A DNA stretch of 64,000 bases from Thermocatellispora tengchongensis (GTDB lineage Bacteria > Actinomycetota > Actinomycetes > Streptosporangiales > Streptosporangiaceae): positions 395,757 to 459,756 of the forward strand of contig NZ_JACHGN010000001.1 in assembly GCF_014202315.1 (NCBI RefSeq), written 5' to 3'. This document shows positions 19,274 to 26,721 of the stretch, in pieces. The stretch's first letter is position 1; the number at the start of each line of letters is the position of its first letter. The translations under genes were made by a program, and so were the position numbers. Under the pieces are notes generated by a model, which saw only the letters and a program-made list of their open reading frames with translations, made no database searches and was not told the DNA's origin.

Positions 19274-19885
19274 ATGCGCCTATCCGAGGAATTGCACGCG
19301 ATCGGCCGTCCGTTGCTCGGCGCACAGCTCGCGCATCCCACGGTCGCCGGCATCGCCCGGGGCGACCTGCCCGAGGCCGTCTTCCGGTCCTGGCTGGAGC
19401 AGGACTACCTGTTCCTGCTCGACTACGTGCGGGTCTTCGCCAGGCTCGCCTGGCAGGCCCCCGACGCCCACCTCGGCGACCTGGTGGACCTCGCGCACGC
19501 GACCCTGCACGAGGAACTGGACCTCCACCGGTCGCTGTCGGCCGAGTTCGGGGCCGACCTGGAAGGGGCGAAGAAGGGGCCGGCCTGCGCGGCGTACACC
19601 GAGTTCCTGCTCACCGCCGCGGCCGACTACGGGGAGGGCCTGGCGGCGCTGTACCCGTGCATGTGGGGCTACTCCACGCTCGGCGGCATCCTGATGGAGG
19701 CCCCGCCGAACGAGCCGCGCTACCGCAGGTGGGTCGATACCTACGCCGACCCCGGCTTCGCCGCCCTCGCCGCCCGCATCGGCGAGATGATCGACGAGGC
19801 CGCCCCCGACCCCGACCGCGCCAAGTCCCTGTTCCGCTCCGGCATGGCCCACGAGCTGGCGTTCTGGGACGTGCCCCGCCCGTAG
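19274..19885 (+). CDS. tenA: TenA-family thiaminase II / aminopyrimidine salvage protein
   Basis: The 203-residue all-helical protein matches TenA, which hydrolyses aminopyrimidine breakdown products of thiamine for salvage. The catalytic cysteine position is kept in ALYPCMWGY, and acidic residues in EQDYLFL, LHEELDLH and the C-terminal AHELAFWD match the family. It has no TPP riboswitch of its own in the 62-bp upstream gap. A TPP-controlled CytX transporter 10 kb away (29988-31349) could import its pyrimidine product or substrate, which is an inference. Confidence 0.88.
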   Translation: MRLSEELHAIGRPLLGAQLAHPTVAGIARGDLPEAVFRSWLEQDYLFLLDYVRVFARLAWQAPDAHLGDLVDLAHATLHEELDLHRSLSAEFGADLEGAKKGPACAAYTEFLLTAAADYGEGLAALYPCMWGYSTLGGILMEAPPNEPRYRRWVDTYADPGFAALAARIGEMIDEAAPDPDRAKSLFRSGMAHELAFWDVPRP

Positions 19886-19979
19886 CCCCGCCTTCCGCGC
19901 TCCCGCCCCCGATCACAGGGAGTGGCGGACCGAGCCGGTCCGTACGAAAGCGCCGGACCGGCCGACATATCGTGGAGGA

Positions 19980-20858
19980 ATGCCAGAACTCCCGGAGGTG
20001 GAGTCGCTCGCCGACTTCCTGCGCGCCCACGCCGTCGGCCAGACGGTCGCGTCCGTCGAGGTCGTGGCCTTCCAGGCGCTCAAGACCGTCGATCCCCCGG
20101 TGACCGCCCTGGGCGGGCTCACCGTGACCGGCGTCGCCAGGCACGGCAAGTTCCTCGACCTCGACTGCGACGGCCTCCACTTCGTCACCCACCTCGCCCG
20201 GGGCGGCTGGCTGCGCTGGCGCGACGACCTCAGCGCCGCCAAGCCCGTACGCCCCGGCAAGGGCCCCCTCGCCGTCCGCGTACGCCTCGCGCCCGGCGAC
20301 GACGGCAGACAGCCCGGCTTCGAGCTGACCGAGGCGGGCACCCAGAAGCGCCTGGCCGTCTACGTGGTGGGCGACCCCGCCGAGGTCCCCGGGGTGGCCT
20401 CGCTCGGCCCCGACCCCCTGGCCCCCGACTTCACCCCCGACCGCCTCAAGGCGATCGTCAGCGGCAACCGTACGCAGATCAAGGGCCTGCTCCGCGACCA
20501 GAAGGTCATCGCCGGCATCGGCAACGCCTACTCCGACGAGGTCCTGCACGCCGCGAAGATGTCCCCCTTCAAGATCGCCTCATCGCTCACCGACGCCCAG
20601 ATCGCCGACCTGCACGAGGCCATCGTCACCACCCTGCAAGACGCCGTGGAGCGCTCACGCGGCCTGGCCGCAAAGGACCTCAAGAGCGAGAAGAAGTCCG
20701 GCCTGCGCGTCCACGGCCGTACCGGCGAGCCCTGCGACGTCTGCGGCGACACCATCCGCGAGGTCTCCTTCGCCGACTCCTCCCTCCAGTACTGCCCCAC
20801 CTGCCAGACCGGCGGCAAGCCCCTCGCCGACCGCCGCCTGTCCAAGCTCCTCAAGTGA
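19980..20858 (+). CDS. Fpg/Nei-family DNA glycosylase
   Basis: The 292-residue enzyme removes oxidised bases and nicks the abasic site. It begins MPELPEVES, so after Met removal Pro and Glu form the catalytic N-terminus. The helix-two-turn-helix is seen in GIGNAYSDEVLHAA, and the zinc finger has four cysteines (CDVCGDT, YCPTCQT) before a basic end. The usual Fpg zinc-finger arginine region reads GGKPLADRRLSKLL. Whether it prefers 8-oxoguanine or pyrimidines cannot be told. A TATCGT box 6 nt before the ATG suggests a leaderless transcript. Confidence 0.92.
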   Translation: MPELPEVESLADFLRAHAVGQTVASVEVVAFQALKTVDPPVTALGGLTVTGVARHGKFLDLDCDGLHFVTHLARGGWLRWRDDLSAAKPVRPGKGPLAVRVRLAPGDDGRQPGFELTEAGTQKRLAVYVVGDPAEVPGVASLGPDPLAPDFTPDRLKAIVSGNRTQIKGLLRDQKVIAGIGNAYSDEVLHAAKMSPFKIASSLTDAQIADLHEAIVTTLQDAVERSRGLAAKDLKSEKKSGLRVHGRTGEPCDVCGDTIREVSFADSSLQYCPTCQTGGKPLADRRLSKLLK

Positions 20859-20875
20859 CCCGGGAAAATAGACCC

Positions 20876-21199
20876 ATGAACATCCCAGAGGTGCCCGCCG
20901 CGGGCGTCCCGGCCGACGCGTACCTGCTCGACGTACGCGAGCTGGACGAGTGGCAGGCCGGCCACGCCCCCGGCGCCACCCACATCCCCCTGAGCGAACT
21001 CCAGCACCGCGTGGGCGAGATCCCCCAGGACACCGAGGTCTACGTGATCTGCCGAGTAGGCGGCCGAAGCGCCCAGGCGACGATGTGGCTCAACCACCTG
21101 GGCCACCAGGCGCTCAACGTGGAGGGCGGCATGCAGTCCTGGGCCGCCGCCGGCCGCGAAATGACCAGCGAAACCGGCACAGACCCCTACGTCGCCTGA
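20876..21199 (+). CDS. single-domain rhodanese-like protein
   Basis: This 107-residue single rhodanese domain has the start LLDVRELDEWQAGHAPGA, the active-site loop CRVGGRSAQA (persulfide-forming Cys) and the closing GGMQSWAAAG. It probably handles sulfane sulfur or thiol chemistry; no partner gene is adjacent. It follows the glycosylase gene by 17 bp and is likely co-transcribed. A hairpin GTCGGGC/GCCCGAC in the downstream repeat (21268-21284) could end the transcript. Confidence 0.9.
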   Translation: MNIPEVPAAGVPADAYLLDVRELDEWQAGHAPGATHIPLSELQHRVGEIPQDTEVYVICRVGGRSAQATMWLNHLGHQALNVEGGMQSWAAAGREMTSETGTDPYVA

Positions 21200-21215
21200 A
21201 GCCCTGTCACCGCCG

Positions 21216-21402
21216 GCGCGCTCCGCGCGGAAACCGCCTTCGCTCCGCTCACCCGCCTTCTCCAGGGTCGGGCTTCGCCCGACCCCCACCCGGTGCCCCT
21301 CCACCCACCACCCGCCTGGCGCCCACCCGGCCCGCGCGCTGACGCGCGCGGCAATCGCCTTCGCTTCGCTCAACCGCTCTTATCAGGTCGGGCTTCGCCG
21401 AC
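21216..21402. repeat. two copies of a REP-like intergenic element
   Basis: Copy A (21216-21284) and copy B (21335-21402) share blocks such as CGCCTTCGCT(T/C)CGCTCA, a CCGC(C)CTT-like middle and GGTCGGGCTTCGCC. The last block folds into a hairpin in both (perfect 7-bp stem in copy A). Both lie in a 361-bp gene-free gap. Similar elements occur in other actinobacterial genomes between genes; copies elsewhere in this genome could not be checked. Confidence 0.7.
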
Positions 21403-21560
21403 GCTCGCGCCCCAACCCGAACGCCTACCCCAAGAACCGGGGCTAAGGAAGCGACAGAAGACCCCGAACGCGGCGAGCCACAAGGCCACTCGCAGTGACA
21501 CACCGATCAGGCACCGTCGGCAGCGGCACAGATCGGAGCCGCCTCGCAGTGACGCACAGG

Positions 21561-21790
21561 TCAATGCCCCCTCGCCGTCCCGCCGAGCGAAGGCACCCCC
21601 AGTGACGCGGCCACCATCCGTCGTGCCCAGGCGGTGAACTCCACGTCCTCGCGGCTTCCGGCGTCCGCCTCGCTCATCAGCATCGCCGCCTGCCGGATCT
21701 CGGCCAGTGCGACATCCGTGACGGCCCGTACCACGATCGGCTGCACGTCCTCCGGGGCGATTCGCGGATCGTCGGTCCGCAACCCACCGG
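21561..21790 (-). pseudogene. C-terminal fragment of an unidentified protein
   Basis: The last about 75 codons of a minus-strand frame look like a genuine helical protein end (RIAPEDVQPIVVRAVTDV, ALAEIRQAAMLMSEADAG, EFTAWARRMVAASLG). Upstream of about 21790 the opposite strand codes for a GntR fragment, so the N-terminal part of this gene is missing. I do not recognise the family. The call rests on amino-acid character only. Confidence 0.45.
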
Positions 21791-21794
21791 CCGA

Positions 21795-22109
21795 CCGGCC
21801 CAGAGCGCCGACTCCTACTTCCTCGCCGCCCAGGTCGAAGGGACGCGAATCGCCCGTCATGAGGAGATCCCGGGCGGCGTGCACACCGAACTCGCCGAGG
21901 CTCTCGGCACCCCGCTCACCGGCGCGGTGGAGGAGCTCGTCTCGCGCATGCCGACACCGGCCGAGACCGAGCTGCTGCACCTGCCGCCCGGCACGCCGGT
22001 CGTGGAGCTGACCCGGGTGATTCACGCCGGCGAGCGTCCTGTGGAGGTCACCCTCTGGTTGTTCGACGCGTCGCGGCACAGGTTCGTCTATGAGGTTCCC
22101 ATCGACTGA
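21795..22109 (+). pseudogene. C-terminal UTRA-domain fragment of a GntR-family regulator
   Basis: About 104 codons match the end of a UTRA ligand-binding domain: ADSYFLAAQVEGTRIA, IPGGVHTELAEALG, RMPTPAETELLHLPPGTPV and RPVEVTLWLFDASRHRFVYE. The DNA-binding GntR domain and the first half of UTRA are absent; the frame merges with unrelated sequence at about 21795. No start codon with a ribosome site precedes it. It is therefore a remnant. Its end overlaps the convergent hypothetical gene by 22 bp. Confidence 0.75.
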
Positions 22110-22516
22110 CCGGAGCCTCGTCGCGGGACTGCTGGGCACCGGTGTCGTACGTGCCTGTTCGGGCAGCACACGACGCCGACCGTGATGAACCGGCCGCCCG
22201 TCAGCCACTCGCCCCACTGCACGTCCACCCCGCGCGCCAGCAGGTCGCGCGCCTGCTCAAGCCGCTCGTCCAGCCCGATCCGATCCGGATGCAGGAACAG
22301 CCCTTCGGCGGCCTTGTACTGTTCGGCCAGCCACGCCGTCGCGTCCTGGACCTGGCTGAAGGTGCCCGCGATCCGGGAGGCGGGCTTCACCAGCCAGTCC
22401 CCGGTCCGCATCGGCGGCAGCGGGGAGGTCGCGAACTCCGGCGAGTCCGGACGGCGTTCCGCCTCCCTGCCGCGGTCGTCCCCGGGGCCGATCCAGGTGT
22501 AAGCATGCCAGTGCAT
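22088..22516 (-). CDS. hypothetical protein with C-terminal Cys/His motif
   Basis: The 142-residue protein has no family I can name. It begins MHWHAYTWIGP, has a probable helix-rich middle (ATAWLAEQYKAAEGLF, DERLEQARDLLARG) and ends with VVCCPNRHVRHRCP, possibly a metal site. The ATG at 22516 is preceded by GGGAG. Its character suggests a small cytoplasmic protein of the kind often found beside XRE/DUF397 regulators, and a DUF397 remnant lies 82 bp upstream on the same strand. Confidence 0.6.
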   Translation of the reverse strand: MHWHAYTWIGPGDDRGREAERRPDSPEFATSPLPPMRTGDWLVKPASRIAGTFSQVQDATAWLAEQYKAAEGLFLHPDRIGLDERLEQARDLLARGVDVQWGEWLTGGRFITVGVVCCPNRHVRHRCPAVPRRGSGQSMGTS

Positions 22517-22597
22517 GGGACGGCGCTCCCGTACAGTCGTAGGGGGCGGCCCCTGCTTGCCATCATCAGGCGGGGACCGCCCGGCAGTGGATGATCG

Positions 22598-22802
22598 CTA
22601 GACGGTCAGCCCGGCGGCGCGCAGCTCGTCCCCGATCAACCGCAGCGTCCCGGGTTCTTGCTGTCGCGCAGCGCGAACGCGTCGTCGAGACGGCCGGCGG
22701 CGCGATTTCCACGCAGCTCTCCATCTCCTCCTCGTCCTGGTTGCCCCCGCACAGGCGGCGGAAGCGCCCAGGCGTGGTGTCAGGCTGGTAAAGATCCCGC
22801 AT
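22598..22802 (-). pseudogene. frameshifted DUF397-domain gene
   Basis: Starting at a good ribosome site (AGAGGAG, 22810-22816) and ATG 22802, the frame reads RRLCGGNQDEEEMESCVEIA, the first half of a DUF397 protein. The typical centre DDAFALRDSKNP is found in a second frame, and the end GTLRLIGDELRAAGLTV in a third frame closing at 22598. Two frameshifts, near 22695 and 22648, therefore break the gene. DUF397 proteins usually pair with an XRE regulator upstream; none is present. Confidence 0.75.
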
Positions 22803-23124
22803 GGAAATCTCCTCTCGATTCGGCTCCGGTCCCGGAGCGGCGGCGCGGCCCCAGGCGCGGTCACGCCGGGGGAGCTTTGGCGGCCGGTGTAGGTGCGCTC
22901 ACCCAGGGAGCCGCGCGGCCGGACGCCGGGCCGACGCGACCGGCACTTCGGGGTCTTCAGTCCTGTGCCACAAGCGCACCGGACCGGGGGGCGCAATTGC
23001 GCCGAGAGCGCCTCGGATTCCCTGGTGCCTTTGCCGGGCCACCTGGGACCGGGCCTCCCCGAACGATTTGATGAATCCTCACAGTATTTGTGAATGGTGT
23101 GGCCGCGTATCTATCGTCGCCGCC
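22803..23124. other. 322-bp gap, divergent from DUF397 remnant to ridA
   Basis: No gene is supported. The left end carries the ribosome site of the DUF397 remnant. The right end is locally less GC-rich (about 23065-23120) and holds the probable ridA promoter, TATCGT at 23112-23117. Confidence 0.5.
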
Positions 23125-23517
23125 ATGGAAACGTCCCTGATACAGCCGATCGATCCCGCGACGCTCCCCGACGCGACGGGCAACTACGCGCATGGCACCT
23201 TGGTGGCCGGTGTCCGCCGCGCTGTGTTCGTCAGCGGTCAAGTCCCATGGGCCGGGCAGGGCGCGGTTCCCGAGGACTTCGACTCCCAGTGCCGCTTGAC
23301 GTGGCACAACGTTTTCGCCGTACTGGCCGAGGCCGATATGGGCGTACGAAACCTCGCCAAGGTCACGACGTATCTCTCCGACCGCATGTACCGGGAAGCC
23401 AACAGTCGCATCCGCCAGGAGATTCTCGGAGACCACCGTCCTGCTCTCACCGTCGTCATCGCCGGCATCTATTCCGAAGAATGGCTGCTGGAAATCGAGG
23501 CGATCGCGGTCGAGTGA
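23125..23517 (+). CDS. RidA family (YjgF/YER057c/UK114) protein
   Basis: RidA proteins hydrolyse reactive enamine/imine intermediates from amino-acid metabolism. The 130-residue protein shows NYAHGTLV, VFVSGQVPW, LTWHNVFAVLAEADMGVRNLAKVTTYL and the end LEIEAIAVE. The position before the last strand, normally the catalytic Arg in a RxxVE-type motif, is less clear (VVIAGIYSEEWLLEIE), so this may belong to a subfamily without deaminase activity. TATCGT 7 nt before the ATG fits a leaderless transcript. It is convergent with the regulator gene, 4 bp apart. Confidence 0.85.
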   Translation: METSLIQPIDPATLPDATGNYAHGTLVAGVRRAVFVSGQVPWAGQGAVPEDFDSQCRLTWHNVFAVLAEADMGVRNLAKVTTYLSDRMYREANSRIRQEILGDHRPALTVVIAGIYSEEWLLEIEAIAVE

Positions 23518-23521
23518 CCGA

Positions 23522-24514
23522 TTACCCGATGTGCGCGTCCAGCAGGTGCCGGCCCAGCGGAGTCAGCTCGTGCCGGGCCGTTCGTGCCACCCGGGTGGTG
23601 ACGACCAGCCCGGCACGTCGCAGATTCGCCACATGTGTCGAGGCGGTTGCCGGCGTGACGCCTAACGCGGTGGCAAGGTCCGTGGTGCCGCAGCCGGGGC
23701 GATCGGCGAGAGCCCGCAATACCGCCGCCCGGCGCTCACCGATCGCCCCGGCCAGACGCCCATCCGGCCAGCCGCGTCCACCGGTGTCACGCCAGAACGC
23801 CCCGGCCGTGCGCGCCGGATAGAAGAGCATCGGCTGCTGCCGGTCGTTGAGTTGCCGGTGCACACCATCGGTCAGGAACATGCTCGGCACCAAAACCAGC
23901 CCGCGACCGCCGAGGGCGAAATCGGGCGCGCTCGGCCCGTCGAATCCCAGATGCGGATACTCCCAACGCACATGTGGAGGGCACAAAGTGGCGAGCATGG
24001 CGTCCAGGCCATGCTGCGCCGCGAGCCGTGCGCGATAGGCCACATCCGCCGCCAACTGGGCGTGCAGCCGTGGCCAATCGGCGGCCAGCACCGCTTGGTG
24101 GAACGCCGTGAAAGCGTGCCTCAACGTTCGCCGGCCGCGGTCGGGATGGTGCAGCAGCGTGTGGACGACCACCGGAACGGTCTCCAGTACGCCGGCGAAC
24201 GCGGCCGTGTCCTGTTGCACCGGCACGGATGGGTCGTCAAGCGCCGCGTGGAGTTCGTCCTCGAACGACATCGGGTCGTTAGCAGGCTGCGGCGTCAGAA
24301 AGTCCGGCAGATGCCGGGTGTGCGCCGAGCACAGTGTCACCACCGGCCGAGCCGCCGCGGGCAACCCCGCACGACTGGCATGACGCCAGGCGGCCAGGCC
24401 GGGCGGCGGTTTCGGCAGGCCGAGGCCACGCGCCGCTTTCAGCGTTTCCTGAAAGGGCAGGATGGCGAATCGGACACGACCGAGGTCCGAGTCGGAGAAC
24501 ACCAGGCGCGGCAT
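23522..24514 (-). CDS. ArsR-type winged-helix transcriptional regulator
   Basis: The 330-residue protein has a C-terminal winged helix (about 260-325): AVLRALADRPGCGTTDLATALGVTPATASTHVANLRRAGLV. Its large N-terminal part is a domain seen in long actinobacterial ArsR-like regulators and has no ligand I can name. The ATG at 24514 is chosen because TAATCT ends 7 nt upstream, consistent with a leaderless mRNA; a longer start at 24547 has no support. No co-directional target gene is adjacent. Confidence 0.8.
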   Translation of the reverse strand: MPRLVFSDSDLGRVRFAILPFQETLKAARGLGLPKPPPGLAAWRHASRAGLPAAARPVVTLCSAHTRHLPDFLTPQPANDPMSFEDELHAALDDPSVPVQQDTAAFAGVLETVPVVVHTLLHHPDRGRRTLRHAFTAFHQAVLAADWPRLHAQLAADVAYRARLAAQHGLDAMLATLCPPHVRWEYPHLGFDGPSAPDFALGGRGLVLVPSMFLTDGVHRQLNDRQQPMLFYPARTAGAFWRDTGGRGWPDGRLAGAIGERRAAVLRALADRPGCGTTDLATALGVTPATASTHVANLRRAGLVVTTRVARTARHELTPLGRHLLDAHIG

Positions 24515-24676
24515 ACGGCGGAGATTAGCGACATCCTTGTCGCGCAACAGCGGGAACTCGGGATGCCGTCGTCCGGGGACGATCCGCTGGACGAGCCGAA
24601 GCCCAAGCCCAAGCCCGCCACGCCGTCGCCAGGGAGCCGGCAGGGCCGCCGGTCGTGCCCTGCCGGCTGTCCTTCG

Positions 24677-24913
24677 TCAGGCGCAGGGGCTCGCGGACCA
24701 CGTGATGTAGCCGGTGACCCTGCCCCAGGTCGAGACCTCGCCGTCACAGAACTCCGTCTTGACGCCGACCAGGTTGGTGCGGGCGGGGTCGGAGAAGTAC
24801 TGGGTGTTGCACATGTAGCCGGCCCGGCAGATGGGGGCGGCCTGCGCGGCGGTCGGTACGGTGGCGAGCACGGCACTCGCCAGGGCGGCGACGGCCAGCA
24901 CACGTCGGATCAT
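24677..24913 (-). CDS. small secreted protein, DUF6289-like
   Basis: The 78-residue precursor has a clear signal peptide (MIRRVLAVAALASAVLA... cleaved after AAQA). The about 52-residue mature chain has four cysteines (ICRAGYMCNTQYF, EFCDGE, SPCA) that could form two disulfides. It resembles the small secreted actinobacterial proteins annotated DUF6289; function is unknown. AGGAAGG before the ATG is a good ribosome site. Confidence 0.75.
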   Translation of the reverse strand: MIRRVLAVAALASAVLATVPTAAQAAPICRAGYMCNTQYFSDPARTNLVGVKTEFCDGEVSTWGRVTGYITWSASPCA

Positions 24914-25299
24914 CGATGGTCCTTCCTGAGTACTGAACAGCACCAAGGGTTCGCGGCTTCGTGGGCGCCCCAGCCGATGATCAAAATATGCGTCGTGCGC
25001 GAAGAAAAGGCAAGAGGGGCTCGTATTCGTCAGGTCCATATTGTTCTGCATGGACATATCCGGCCGGCCGAGCGTGCATCACAGCAGCTCAACGCTTACT
25101 TCGGCGACTCTCCGGGTAATTCGGGGCGTCACAAAGTGATTTTCGTGCCCCGCCGGACACGGTTTTCGGCTCAGCCTCCCGCGCCACGGTCATCGCATTA
25201 TGCAGACAATCCCGCCACTCCTCCTCGCGGCGTCCGCGCCTACCCCGGCATCGGCGCCTGCCACGCCTCGAAGTGGGCGGTGGAAGGGCTAAGCGCGGC
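24914..25299. other. 386-bp gap, locally AT-richer
   Basis: No gene is supported. The stretch about 24975-25060 and 25120-25210 is noticeably less GC-rich than the surroundings and has no long open frame with actinobacterial codon use. It may be promoter DNA for the secreted protein plus decayed sequence. Confidence 0.5.
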
Positions 25300-25752
25300 T
25301 CAGGCGTCCAAGCGGCGGCGGGCGGACGCTCGCGGCCGATCCTTCTGTCGTGCCGCGACGATGATGAGTGCCCCGGCGACGATTCCGGCGAAGAACGGGG
25401 ATGGCACGAGAAGGACGCCGCCCACCGCACACCATGCCGCGAGGCCCCAGCCGATCGCGGCGGGCACGGCCACCCCGCGTCCGGCGAGGTGCCAGGTCAG
25501 GCAGCCCAGGAGAATCAGGGGCACGGCGAAGCTTCCCGGGCCGGCCCAGAAGGTGACCTCGTTCTGCAAGAACTCCGCCGTCCGTGCGGCGCCCTCGTCC
25601 GCGAGCACGAGCGGGACGGCCGCCCATATCCCCCGGTCCACCCAGCCGCTGATGTCGTCCCAGGCGACGAGGGCCAGCAGGGTCGGGTGCCCTATGCCCA
25701 GCACGAGCATGATCCCGCTCGCCCAGCGGAGCAGCCGCTTCGTGGAGTTCAT
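25300..25752 (-). CDS. DUF6463-like four-helix membrane protein
   Basis: The 150-residue protein has four predicted membrane helices (starting near residues 9, 40, 70 and 105) and a short basic C-terminal tail (RQKDRPRASARRR). It resembles the DUF6463 family often found beside TetR regulators and DUF2867 genes; no biochemical role is known. The ATG has GAAGGGA upstream and overlaps the TGA of the upstream DUF2867 remnant (ATGA). Confidence 0.75.
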   Translation of the reverse strand: MNSTKRLLRWASGIMLVLGIGHPTLLALVAWDDISGWVDRGIWAAVPLVLADEGAARTAEFLQNEVTFWAGPGSFAVPLILLGCLTWHLAGRGVAVPAAIGWGLAAWCAVGGVLLVPSPFFAGIVAGALIIVAARQKDRPRASARRRLDA

Positions 25753-25892
25753 CGTGACGTCCCTTCTCGGTGCTCCGCCCCCGCCCGGTCGCGCCAGGCT
25801 CGTTCCCATTGCCGGGTCAGGGCCGGGTAGACGATGAGGTGCCGGAAAGGCGCGATGGCGGCCATGTAAAGCCGTCCGAACCAGGCAGGCGG
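25749..25892 (-). pseudogene. C-terminal remnant of a DUF2867-type protein
   Basis: About 45 codons read PAWFGRLYMAAIAPFRHL and VYPALTRQWERAW, which resemble the C-terminus of DUF2867/SDR-linked proteins. The sequence ends in TGA inside the start of the DUF6463 gene. The N-terminal about 130 residues expected for the family are missing; about 45 bp upstream the TetR operator begins. The remnant preserves the original operon order DUF2867-DUF6463 next to a divergent TetR gene. Confidence 0.6.
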
Positions 25893-25934
25893 TCGCGGAG
25901 CGAGGCGAGTCGTGGCACGGTTCGACCCCTCATC

Positions 25935-25974
25935 TATACGGTGCCGTACATTTCGTTATGTACGGTAACGTATA
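25935..25974. promoter_or_regulatory. TetR-type operator, paired palindromes
   Basis: Two 17-bp arms (25935-25951 and 25958-25974) form an inverted repeat with 15 of 17 matches around a 6-bp spacer. Each arm is itself near-palindromic (TACGG..CCGTA and TACG..CGTA). They lie between the tetR gene and the divergent DUF2867 remnant/DUF6463 genes, as expected for an autoregulated operator. Confidence 0.75.
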
Positions 25975-26012
25975 GATCGGACGCGATCAACGGAGGTGGC
26001 CGGATTCCTGCT

Positions 26013-26561
26013 GTGGCGCGCACGACACGAGCCCGCTGGATAGAGGCGGGCCTCGAAGCCCTCGCCGAGGGAGGACCCGACGCCGTTCGCGTCGAGGTGC
26101 TCGCCGCCAAGCTCGGCGTGACGAAGGGCGGGTTCTACGGGTACTTCGACGGCCGTCCCGCGCTGCTCGCCGAGATGCTCGACGAGTGGGAACGCCGCTG
26201 CACGAAGGAGATCATCGCCCAGGCCGACGCCGAGGGCGGCGACGCCGTCGCGAGGATCCGGCGCGTCGGTCAACTGAGCTTCTCCGAAGACCTGCACCGG
26301 ATCGATCTCGCGGTTCGGGCCTGGGCCCGCCACGATCCGTCCGTCGCGGCACGCCTGCGCCGTATCGACAACGAGCGGATGGAGTTCCTGCGCAGGATGT
26401 TCGGCGCGTTCATCACCGACCCCGACGAGGTCGAGGCACGCAGCATCCTGGCGTTCGCGCTCGCGATCGGCCGCCACTTCATCGCCGTGGACCACCCCGG
26501 GCACACCAAACGGGAAGCCATCGAACTCGCCGGAGCACACCTGCTGCGCCCGCAGGCGTGA
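26013..26561 (+). CDS. TetR/AcrR family transcriptional regulator
   Basis: The 182-residue protein has an N-terminal TetR helix-turn-helix (about 5-50: WIEAGLEALAEGGPDAVRVEVLAAKLGVTKGGFYGYF) and an all-helical ligand domain. The GTG at 26013 is preferred; the GGAGGT at 25992-25997 is 15 nt away, which is long, and an ATT codon at 26004 would be better spaced. It probably represses itself and the divergent DUF6463 gene through the palindromes at 25935-25974. The ligand is unknown. Confidence 0.88.
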   Translation: MARTTRARWIEAGLEALAEGGPDAVRVEVLAAKLGVTKGGFYGYFDGRPALLAEMLDEWERRCTKEIIAQADAEGGDAVARIRRVGQLSFSEDLHRIDLAVRAWARHDPSVAARLRRIDNERMEFLRRMFGAFITDPDEVEARSILAFALAIGRHFIAVDHPGHTKREAIELAGAHLLRPQA

Positions 26562-26721
26562 CCGCCGGGCGCATCCCCGCGCGGGAGGAGGCGGCGGGAC
26601 GACGTGGCGGGATGACGTGGCGTTCGCGCAGGTTCCGGCCCCTCCTCAGCCCCGCCTTCACCCCCTCAAGGAGAGTGGGCGGGCATGGCGGCGAAGGCCG
26701 GCCCTGGGCGGGTGGGCGGGG

